A stretch of 64,000 nucleotides of DNA from positions 124,001 to 188,000 of the forward strand of contig NZ_JAAUVN010000002.1 of the NCBI RefSeq assembly GCF_012030425.1. The letters are read 5' to 3'. Under the pieces are notes generated by a model. It was not told the origin of the DNA, did not search any database, and worked only from the letters and a program-made list of their open reading frames with translations. The stretch's first letter is position 1, and each line of letters begins with the position of its first letter. Shown here piece after piece: positions 9,170 through 15,780 of this stretch. The stretch comes from Sphingobacterium sp. B16(2022). Its GTDB lineage: Bacteria > Bacteroidota > Bacteroidia > Sphingobacteriales > Sphingobacteriaceae. The position numbers and the translations under genes are program-made.

Positions 9170-9593
9170 TGTTCTACTCTATTGGTTCTATTATTCTGAA
9201 TGCTTAAAATGAGCTTAAATTACCTAATTTTCTTTCATATCAACAAGCTTTTTTTATTGATATTATTATCTGTAGAGAAAGATTCTGATCATCGTGCACT
9301 ATGGGATAGGACTGTAGATGGATACTGGAAATACTGTAAGTTAATAATTTTCTGAAAGCGAACGAATAGTTATAAGTTAATTGATAGCGTGATCATAAAA
9401 TTATCATTAGGTGGCTTATAAGCCACAATTTCCAGGGTTTAATTTGTATAGGAACATGCTTTATTTAATTTTGTGACTTTATCGCTTTACATGATACCTT
9501 TGTACAAGATAAACTTTATTGTTCTTGATGACGGAAATTTGTATTATTGGATCTTCAGTTAGCTTTTTGTAAAATTTTAAATATAAATTATAG
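9170..9593. other. 424-bp non-coding region with palindrome and promoter
   Basis: The stretch contains a perfect 16-bp palindrome GTGGCTTATAAGCCAC (9411-9426) and a promoter for the downstream lipoprotein gene (9470-9502). A short reading frame on the minus strand overlapping the lipoprotein start is not convincing. Confidence 0.5.
9470..9502 (+). promoter_or_regulatory. Bacteroidota-type promoter of the small lipoprotein gene
   Basis: TTTG (9470-9473) and TACCTTTG (9495-9502) are separated by 21 nt, close to the usual spacing. The predicted leader is about 85 nt long. Confidence 0.6.
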
Positions 9594-10016
9594 ATGAAAA
9601 AAATAGTAGCCATTATTTTCCTTTTTGTTACTGTGTTTGTTGTGTCCTGTTCAAAGGAAGATAACAATATGGGAGAGTCTAATAGTGTAACTGGGCGCTG
9701 GGTTCTCCAAGAGATGATCGAATTAAATACGATGAAGGAAGTTCCTTATACAGATGGTATTGAATATACATTTAAAGCAGACGAAACGTTTACAGGTATT
9801 AGTGTCGATATTGATTTTGATGGTAGTGATGTTGTTACTAAAAAGATTGCGATTTCTGGTACATATGTGCTTTCTGATAATGGTCAGAAAATAACAATAA
9901 GACAGAATGGAGGACAGACATTGGTATTTGATATTTATGATCTTACCTCAAAAAAGATGATACTGAGGGGTAAATTTCAAAACTTTCAGGTTGAGTCTAC
10001 GTTTAGTAAAAAATAA
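9594..10016 (+). CDS. Lipocalin-like small lipoprotein
   Basis: This 140-residue protein has a lipoprotein signal (FVVSC, lipid attachment at about C19). A lipocalin-like pattern follows: a SVTGRWVLQEM start, an EYTFKADETFTG strand and an ITIRQNGG strand near the end. Such small beta-sheet lipoproteins are common in Bacteroidota and their function is unknown. It is a single-gene unit with its own promoter and a strong terminator just behind it. Confidence 0.75.
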   Translation: MKKIVAIIFLFVTVFVVSCSKEDNNMGESNSVTGRWVLQEMIELNTMKEVPYTDGIEYTFKADETFTGISVDIDFDGSDVVTKKIAISGTYVLSDNGQKITIRQNGGQTLVFDIYDLTSKKMILRGKFQNFQVESTFSKK

Positions 10017-10033
10017 TTATTCGAATTTTCTTC

Positions 10034-10080
10034 ATCCAACGCATCCTCCCTTACTATAAGGAGGGTGTGTTGGATTTTAT
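10034..10080 (+). terminator. Rho-independent terminator
   Basis: A long stem beginning ATCCAAC and closing with GTTGGAT (10034-10053 paired with 10057-10075) contains a single bulged C and two wobble pairs, and is followed by TTTTATT. It sits right after the lipoprotein stop codon. Confidence 0.85.
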
Positions 10081-10219
10081 TATTAAATATTGATCTAGTT
10101 ACTTCCGTTGACTTTACGAATAGCTGTAACTTATGGGTTGTTAATAACTACATAAAATAGCTAGGGATCTGTAATTGCATAATGGAGAAATAAGAAATTA
10201 CCCTATTTCGTGAAATAAA

Positions 10220-10266
10220 ATTCAAGATTTGTGCTATTTTACTAGTGCTTTTTTACAGTAAATTTG
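10220..10266 (+). promoter_or_regulatory. Promoter with 20-nt conserved upstream element (copy 1)
   Basis: ATTCAAGATTTGTGCTATTT (10220-10239) is identical to a stretch at 18269-18288. It is followed 19 nt later by a -7 box TAAATTTG (10259-10266). The same layout, with 18 nt, occurs in copy 2. Each copy precedes a small exported protein gene beside nickel/urease genes. The element covers the region from about -33 to -52, as expected for a regulator site. Confidence 0.65.
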
Positions 10267-10303
10267 TTGGGTTAAAAACAATAAGTTTTTAAATTCGCTA
10301 TTT

Positions 10304-10693
10304 ATGATGTTGAGACTGGTTATTTTTGTACTGTCAATCTGGTTTTTTCCTTTTCAATCATTAGGATCAACCTCACTTGCTACAGTACGGAATCGTGCTA
10401 ATTCATCTACATTTCAAAGAAGATTTGATCCTGCTGATCAGCTTGTCGAAAACGGCGATTCCCATTTGTCGGATAAAAGAAATTCACTTTTTCAACAGAT
10501 GTATTTTTGGGATATCGATTTAGATCTTGATAAAGATTTCAAATTGGACACATTATTCGCAATTTACGATCTAACGGTTCATTTGTTATATCCTAATCAA
10601 ACAGCATATCTGGATTCCTATACATCCTATGCTGATCTACCGGTTCAATCTCGTAAATTTCTCCTTTTCGAGCAGATAAAGATACCTCTTTAA
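10304..10693 (+). CDS. Small exported protein of unknown function (IKIP-tail, copy 1)
   Basis: I do not recognise this 129-residue protein. It has an N-terminal signal peptide (hydrophobic core VIFVLSIWFFPF) and no lipobox. The mature part is acidic, with an ILDLDKD-like stretch (DIDLDLDKDFKLD). It ends in LLFEQIKIPL, which resembles the end ILFKCIKIPI of the protein at 18329. The two proteins also share length and an identical 20-nt promoter element. It sits directly upstream of hypA, separated by a small hairpin at 10707-10723, so a role linked to nickel or urease is inferred from position only. Confidence 0.6.
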   Translation: MMLRLVIFVLSIWFFPFQSLGSTSLATVRNRANSSTFQRRFDPADQLVENGDSHLSDKRNSLFQQMYFWDIDLDLDKDFKLDTLFAIYDLTVHLLYPNQTAYLDSYTSYADLPVQSRKFLLFEQIKIPL

Positions 10694-10793
10694 TCTCCCT
10701 TCCACTCACTTACTTTGTAAGTGGTAGAGTCAGGTATATCCTGTCTGCTACTCACATGAAACAATTCTATATTATCTAAGATTAAACACTATT

Positions 10794-11141
10794 ATGCACG
10801 AGCTTAGTATTGTAAAAGATATCTTCGATACTCTGGAGGGCCATTATGGTGCCAAGGTTGAAGATATTCAAAAGATTCAAGTAACTGCGGGTCTGCTTTC
10901 AAATGTGCAGCCTGTCTTAATTCAAAATGCCTTTGATGCTTTTATTTTAGATAATAATGGCTTTATGGATATGGAACTTGAGGTTGTCGTCAACGAGATC
11001 ATGGCTTACTGTGAACATTGTCAAAAAAATTTTCCGGTGCTTTATCATCGTTTTGTATGCACCTGTGGTCAACCTTCGTCCACAATCGTTCAGGGAAATG
11101 AATTATATATATCAAAAGTAATTTTTAAACAAGAAAAATAA
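10794..11141 (+). CDS. hypA: Nickel metallochaperone HypA
   Basis: This 115-residue protein is a HypA/HybF nickel chaperone. It begins MHE, with H2 as the known nickel ligand in the family, and carries a zinc site made of C73/C76 and C89/C91. The second cysteine pair is spaced C-x-C rather than the usual C-x2-C. No hydrogenase or hypCDEF genes are in the window, while urease genes follow, so it probably supplies nickel to urease, as HypA does in Helicobacter pylori. It starts a tight operon with hypB 6 nt downstream. Confidence 0.93.
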   Translation: MHELSIVKDIFDTLEGHYGAKVEDIQKIQVTAGLLSNVQPVLIQNAFDAFILDNNGFMDMELEVVVNEIMAYCEHCQKNFPVLYHRFVCTCGQPSSTIVQGNELYISKVIFKQEK

Positions 11142-11147
11142 GAAACT

Positions 11148-11876
11148 ATGTCAACTAACACATCTAGTCCAAAAAGTGCTGGAAACCGCGTCGGTTCTGT
11201 ACAGTGTGATAACACCACATTACATTTATTAAAAGCCAATGATTATGTTGCAAATGCTATCCGTGAACGTTTAAAAGACGTTTGTGTGATCAATGTTTGT
11301 TCATCTCCTGGTTCAGGTAAAACAACTTTAATGCAAGAAACAGGTAAGCTACTTGCAAATGATCTTAATATTTCTGTATTAGTGGGTGATCCTGAAACGG
11401 AGCGCGACGCGATTAGAATGCGTGATGTAGGTATCAACGCGTTGCAGATTGTAACTGGTGGTATGTGTCATATCGAAGCGCAGATGATTTTGCAAGCACT
11501 TGATCATATTGATATTACAGGTACAGATCTTTTATTTATTGAGAATGTGGGAAATTTACTATGTCCTTCTGCTTTTGATTTAGGTGAAGATTATCGTGTT
11601 ACATTATTAGCAACCACTGAGGGTGATGATAAACCTAAAAAGTATCCGCGTATGTTCTTAACGAGTGAGCTGATGCTAGTTTCAAAATCTGATTTATTGC
11701 CGTATGTGCCATTTTCAGTAGATGCTGTAACTAAAGATGCCCGTGAAGTAAATCCGAATATTGAAGTGATTACTATCAGTACATTGAAGAATGAGGGTAT
11801 TGATGAGTGGTGCACCTGGTTGAAAGAAAAGGTTAAGCAAAAAAAAGAATCAAGACTTCAAGCTGAAGTAAAATAG
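11148..11876 (+). CDS. hypB: Nickel-insertion GTPase HypB
   Basis: This 242-residue G3E-family GTPase delivers nickel during metalloenzyme assembly. The P-loop is SPGSGKTT (53-60), and the metal-binding pair C107-H108 lies in GGMCHIEA, matching the conserved G-domain nickel/zinc site. The N-terminal high-affinity CxxCGC motif of the E. coli protein and any His-rich stretch are missing, as in Helicobacter HypB. It is sandwiched between hypA and a ureE gene with gaps of 6 and 5 nt, which ties it to urease. Confidence 0.93.
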   Translation: MSTNTSSPKSAGNRVGSVQCDNTTLHLLKANDYVANAIRERLKDVCVINVCSSPGSGKTTLMQETGKLLANDLNISVLVGDPETERDAIRMRDVGINALQIVTGGMCHIEAQMILQALDHIDITGTDLLFIENVGNLLCPSAFDLGEDYRVTLLATTEGDDKPKKYPRMFLTSELMLVSKSDLLPYVPFSVDAVTKDAREVNPNIEVITISTLKNEGIDEWCTWLKEKVKQKKESRLQAEVK

Positions 11877-11881
11877 GAGCT

Positions 11882-12364
11882 ATGCAAGCAGAGTTGGTAT
11901 ATATTGATGCTGTGCTGCCACAGGGAGCGTTTGCTCGGGATACTGTATCGCTACTTCAGCTGGAATGGTTTGAAGTGAATAAAAAAAGATTGACAAGAGC
12001 TACTACTACTGGGCAAACTTTATTGATGGAGCTGGAAAAAGGTCGTGAATGGTGCTCTGGAGATGGTCTGTTCCATGAAGGAAAATTGATTGCTACTATT
12101 GCGATTAAACCGACATTGACCATTTGTTTTAATCCCGTTAATACAGTACAGGCGGCTGACTTTTCTTATTATTTGGGGAATAGGCATTTACCATTGTTTA
12201 TGGAGACCGATCGCGCGATGTATCGTGTTCCTTATGATGGTCGTTTATATGAGCAGCTGCTTGCAAAATTTCAATCTCAGGTACAGTTGGAAGATGGGAT
12301 ATTACTGTCAGAAAATCTAGTAAAGCGGTTGATAAAAAAATCAAGAAATGAAAATGAGTTATAA
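11882..12364 (+). CDS. ureE: Urease accessory protein UreE (first copy)
   Basis: This 160-residue protein resembles the nickel chaperone UreE. The clearest family mark is YYLGNRHLPLFMETDRAMYRVPYDG, which contains the conserved GNRHxP segment and the metal-binding histidine of the central domain. The N-terminal half follows the peptide-binding UreE fold pattern (TGQTLLMELEKG). It lacks a C-terminal histidine tail. A second, divergent UreE is encoded inside the urease cluster at 21979. This copy is in the hypAB/metal-importer operon and overlaps the next gene by 17 bp, which suggests that it accepts newly imported nickel. Confidence 0.82.
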   Translation: MQAELVYIDAVLPQGAFARDTVSLLQLEWFEVNKKRLTRATTTGQTLLMELEKGREWCSGDGLFHEGKLIATIAIKPTLTICFNPVNTVQAADFSYYLGNRHLPLFMETDRAMYRVPYDGRLYEQLLAKFQSQVQLEDGILLSENLVKRLIKKSRNENEL

Positions 12365-13349
12365 ATTATTTTGCTTAGTAGCTTTTTTATCTATAGCCAC
12401 TTTTAGTGGGTGTAGTCATGTTATTAAGAATGATCTATCGAAATCTATTAGCGCAACCGATAGCCGTGGAAAAGTGATCAAGTTGAACGATGTTGCCAAA
12501 CGGGTTGTCGTTTTATTTCCTTCGTTGCTTGATGAGGTGTATATGCTTCAAGCCGGTGATCAGGTTGTTGGTATTCCACAACAGGTATATCAAATGGAAG
12601 ATACTTATGCTTTTTTATCGAAACTTGATTCGAGGATTGCTGCCAAAACATTGCCAACCCCAACTTATGGTGGGCAGTCCAGTAATGTCGAGAGTATTAT
12701 TGCGTTACAACCTGATTTGGTGATTACCTTCAATACCGATCAAGATAATATAGAACAATTAGAAGGTCTTGATATCCCTGTTTTTACCTGTTCCTCGGCA
12801 GATGACAAAAGTATAATGGCGGAATTGCTGGGCATGGGAACGCTTGTTGGAAAACAAGAAAGAGCACAGGAAATTGTTGATTATGTTGATGGGGAGCTCG
12901 ATCGTATGCAAGTTCCATCGATTGAAAATGCGAAGTCTGTTTATTATGCTTGGTCAAAAGGCCGTGTCATGTCTACTTCTGGAAAAGGAAGTCTTATTGA
13001 TATGGCGATTCGTCTTTCTGGAGCTGAAAATGCATGTCCTCTACCTATGGAAGCTCCAAATATCAGTGCAGAAACGATGTATAAGTGGAATCCCGATTTA
13101 ATAATCTTGTGGAACTCTAAATTGTCGGATGTTTATGATCTGAAAGAGTTAGCAGATCTTCCTGCTGTGAAAAATAAACAGGTTTTTGTCATGTCACCAT
13201 CGTTTCCTTTCGATCCACATACTGTTAAGTTTTTATTGTTTGCTAAACAAGTTCGTCATTGGAGCTTTCCAAGCTATTCGGAAGAGCAATTGAAAAAAGA
13301 AATGCAGGGAGCTTTTGAAGTCATGTACGGTAAAAAGGGTTTACTATAA
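12348..13349 (+). CDS. Metal(-chelate) ABC transporter substrate-binding lipoprotein (FecB/BtuF type)
   Basis: This 333-residue protein is a cluster A-II periplasmic binding protein (Peripla_BP_2). It has a lipoprotein signal ending in FSGC and the family motifs RVVVLFPSLLDEVY, ESIIALQPDLVI and NPDLIILWNS. Proteins of this class bind siderophores, cobalamin or metal chelates. Being co-transcribed with hypA, hypB and ureE, it most likely binds nickel or a nickel chelate, comparable to CeuE of Helicobacter, but this is inference from context. It overlaps ureE by 17 bp and is followed 2 nt later by the permease. Confidence 0.87.
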   Translation: MKMSYKLFCLVAFLSIATFSGCSHVIKNDLSKSISATDSRGKVIKLNDVAKRVVVLFPSLLDEVYMLQAGDQVVGIPQQVYQMEDTYAFLSKLDSRIAAKTLPTPTYGGQSSNVESIIALQPDLVITFNTDQDNIEQLEGLDIPVFTCSSADDKSIMAELLGMGTLVGKQERAQEIVDYVDGELDRMQVPSIENAKSVYYAWSKGRVMSTSGKGSLIDMAIRLSGAENACPLPMEAPNISAETMYKWNPDLIILWNSKLSDVYDLKELADLPAVKNKQVFVMSPSFPFDPHTVKFLLFAKQVRHWSFPSYSEEQLKKEMQGAFEVMYGKKGLL

Positions 13350-13351
13350 TC

Positions 13352-14362
13352 ATGAAAAATATAAAAATCATCGTCCTGTTGATCTTATTTCCACTGTCGC
13401 TTTTTGTGTTGTCGCTTACTATTGGTTCTACACAACATGTCGGTCTGGTCGAATTGTTTCAGCGGATGTGTTTGCAATTAGGGTTAATACAAGATCAACA
13501 TCTGCTTTCGGATGCAAGTTTAAATACCATTTTATGGCAGGTGAGATTGCCACGGGTGTTATTGACTTTTATGGTCGGTGCAGCTTTGGCTTCGTCAGGA
13601 GGAGTTCTACAAGCTATTTTCCGTAATCCAATTGTAGATCCGTTTACATTAGGTATCTCTTCGGGATCTGCTTTTGGAGCAGCACTCGCAATGTTGTTTC
13701 CGATTATGTCTGTTAATCTCTCTGCTTTTATTTTTGGAGTTTGTGCAGTGGGGCTGACTTATTTGGTTTCTTACTCTGGAGCAAGGACTTCTATTGTAGG
13801 GATGGTATTGGCTGGGATGGTGATTTCTGGGGTTTTTACTGCTCTTTTAACTTTATTGCAGTATTTAAGTGATCCTTATAAACTTCAAGCTATTGTTCAA
13901 TGGACAATGGGCAACTTACATACTGCTTCTTGGTCTAAGGTATATAGCGCTATGGGACCAATTTCAGTTGGTTTATTTGTGATTGTGCTCTATCGTTGGA
14001 AGCTGAATCTATTGTCTCTCGGTGATCAGGAAGCTTTAGCCATCGGTGTCAATCCCAGAATCATTAAATTGATTCTAATTGGAGTTGCGACGATGATTAC
14101 AGCATCTGCAGTAGCTGCGGTAGGGGTGATCAGTCTGTTTGGATTGATTATTCCACATATTAGCCGAATGATATTTGGACCTAATAATAATATTTCGGTG
14201 TGGGCTAATATCAGCATCGGCGGTAGTTTCCTACTTTTAATCGATGATTTTTCTCGTGCTGTCATGCCTTTCGAAATTCCGATCGGTGTGTTTACTATGA
14301 TTGTGGGAGCGCCCTTATTTATTTACTTGATGCGTCGAAACGCGATGAATTGGAACTCATGA
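13352..14362 (+). CDS. FecCD-family ABC transporter permease
   Basis: This 336-residue inner-membrane permease belongs to the FecCD/BtuC family with about ten helices. Family motifs include RLPRVLLTFMVGAALASSGGVLQAIFRNPIVDPFTLGIS and the ATPase-coupling region near LGVNPRI-like LAIGVNPRIIKL, plus GLIIPHISRM. Only one permease gene is present, so it probably acts as a homodimer. Its stop codon overlaps the ATPase start as ATGA. Context points to nickel uptake. Confidence 0.92.
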   Translation: MKNIKIIVLLILFPLSLFVLSLTIGSTQHVGLVELFQRMCLQLGLIQDQHLLSDASLNTILWQVRLPRVLLTFMVGAALASSGGVLQAIFRNPIVDPFTLGISSGSAFGAALAMLFPIMSVNLSAFIFGVCAVGLTYLVSYSGARTSIVGMVLAGMVISGVFTALLTLLQYLSDPYKLQAIVQWTMGNLHTASWSKVYSAMGPISVGLFVIVLYRWKLNLLSLGDQEALAIGVNPRIIKLILIGVATMITASAVAAVGVISLFGLIIPHISRMIFGPNNNISVWANISIGGSFLLLIDDFSRAVMPFEIPIGVFTMIVGAPLFIYLMRRNAMNWNS

Positions 14363-15138
14363 TAGCTACTATTTCAACAAAGCAATTATCTTTCTCTTAT
14401 GGAAATGATCTCGTATTGCGTGATGTGAACGTCTCTTTTCCAAAGGGAAAATTGTCGATCATCCTAGGGCGCAATGGCAGTGGGAAATCAACGTTGTTTA
14501 ATGTGATCGCAGGCTTAGAAAAACGCTACGATGGTCAAGTGACTATCGGCGATGTAGAACGTAGAAAGATTAAGATCGGTAGTAGTAGTCAGTTGCGCTT
14601 GGGTTTTCTCAATCAATTTCATCAGATGACTTTTCCCTATAAAGTGTTTGATGTGGTTTTGACTGGAAGGGCTTCCTTTTCACGATTCTCACCAAGTAAA
14701 GAAGATCATGAAGCTGTACATGCGATTTTAAAAAAGTTTGATCTTGAACATCTTCGTGATAAGCCTTATACCGAATTGTCTGGAGGAGAAAGGCAGTTGA
14801 TCTTATTATGCCGTGTACTGGTGCAGCAACCTGATGTCCTCATGTTGGATGAACCTACTAATCACTTGGATCTAAACTATCAAATGGCTGTTTTGCGAAC
14901 AGCGAAAGAGCTGGTTAAGGAGGGGACGACAGTTTTATGTGTTATGCACGATCCTAATCTGGCTTATATGTTTGGTGACCAATTTTACCTAATGCGTGAT
15001 CAAAGTGTTCTTGATATTAATGGTCTGGAGCGCGAAGAAGTGAAAAATTTGTTGGAAGAAACTTATGAATTGTCTTTGTTGAGTATAGAGAAGCAAGGAA
15101 AATGGATGTTTATTCCGATGCTTAATGAAAATCAATAA
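14359..15138 (+). CDS. FecE/BtuD-type ABC transporter ATP-binding protein
   Basis: This ATPase of 259 residues drives the metal-chelate importer. It has Walker A GRNGSGKST, signature LSGGERQ and Walker B VLMLDEPTNHLD. I chose the ATG at 14359, which overlaps the permease stop (ATGA), over a TTG three codons earlier, because the overlap is typical for coupled ABC genes. It overlaps the following acetyltransferase gene by one base. Confidence 0.92.
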   Translation: MIATISTKQLSFSYGNDLVLRDVNVSFPKGKLSIILGRNGSGKSTLFNVIAGLEKRYDGQVTIGDVERRKIKIGSSSQLRLGFLNQFHQMTFPYKVFDVVLTGRASFSRFSPSKEDHEAVHAILKKFDLEHLRDKPYTELSGGERQLILLCRVLVQQPDVLMLDEPTNHLDLNYQMAVLRTAKELVKEGTTVLCVMHDPNLAYMFGDQFYLMRDQSVLDINGLEREEVKNLLEETYELSLLSIEKQGKWMFIPMLNENQ

Positions 15139-15701
15139 TGAAAAATATTTCGATATATCATGTTGGATCAGAAGATGTGGTAGAAGTTCTGCCTTATGTT
15201 CTGGATTTCAGAAGAAAACTATTTCCGATGTTGGATCCGAATCAGGTGCCTAAAGATTTAAAGGCGTTTGAACAGGTTTATTTACAGAACCGCGCTGGTA
15301 ATTTTCTACAGGCAAGAACCGCGGATGGCATATTAATCGGAGTGATCGGTATGCTTAATTATGATTACCGGTTCCCTCACTTGGATATTGATGCTAAGAA
15401 GACCGTTGAAGTAGCCCGCTTATTTGTGGATCCCAAATATCGTAGGACTGGACTGGGGACAGAGCTGTTTCAAAGTTTACTCGTGGTGGCGCAGGAAAAA
15501 CAGATTGAAAGACTTTATTTACATACCCATCCATTTTTGGAGGGTGCATATGAATTTTGGTTGCAGCAGGGGTTTCAATTGATAGAATACCGTGATGAAT
15601 CTGGATTTCTCACTATACACATGGAACTGATGGTTAATGAATCGGAAAGTGCTGTGATATTGGAGAACATTTTGGAGCAGGAAAAACACTCCACAATTTG
15701 A
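15138..15701 (+). CDS. GNAT-family N-acetyltransferase in the metal-uptake operon
   Basis: This 187-residue protein shows the GNAT acetyl-CoA-binding pattern VARLFVDPKYRRTGLGTELFQSLL followed by EFWLQQGFQLIEYR. It is translationally coupled to the ABC ATPase by a one-base overlap and precedes the TonB receptor. Its substrate is unknown. Its position inside a metal-uptake operon raises the possibility that it modifies a metal chelator or a small-molecule ligand, but this is speculation. A 14-bp perfect palindrome GAGCTTGCAAGCTC lies at its stop codon (15700-15713). Confidence 0.85.
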   Translation: MKNISIYHVGSEDVVEVLPYVLDFRRKLFPMLDPNQVPKDLKAFEQVYLQNRAGNFLQARTADGILIGVIGMLNYDYRFPHLDIDAKKTVEVARLFVDPKYRRTGLGTELFQSLLVVAQEKQIERLYLHTHPFLEGAYEFWLQQGFQLIEYRDESGFLTIHMELMVNESESAVILENILEQEKHSTI

Positions 15702-15742
15702 GCTTGCAAGCTCTGTAAAATAAAGACTATGCATTTATGCAT
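15700..15742. promoter_or_regulatory. Palindromes between the ABC operon and the TonB receptor gene
   Basis: A 14-bp palindrome GAGCTTGCAAGCTC (15700-15713) is followed by ATGCATTTATGCAT (15729-15742), two 6-bp palindromes in tandem. They lie 39-80 nt upstream of the receptor start. They may be a weak attenuator and an operator, but no regulator can be named. Confidence 0.35.
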
Positions 15743-15780
15743 AACAGATAATTGAACAAACAATAGATAATTGTATTCCA

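Noticed and set aside
9479..9667. 62-codon minus-strand frame over the lipoprotein start
   Set aside because: It overlaps the promoter and signal peptide of a convincing gene on the other strand and has no recognisable features.
10794..11876. hypA/hypB as evidence for a hydrogenase locus
   Set aside because: No hydrogenase subunits or hypCDEF lie in the window, and the genes are fused by spacing to ureE and a metal importer next to urease.
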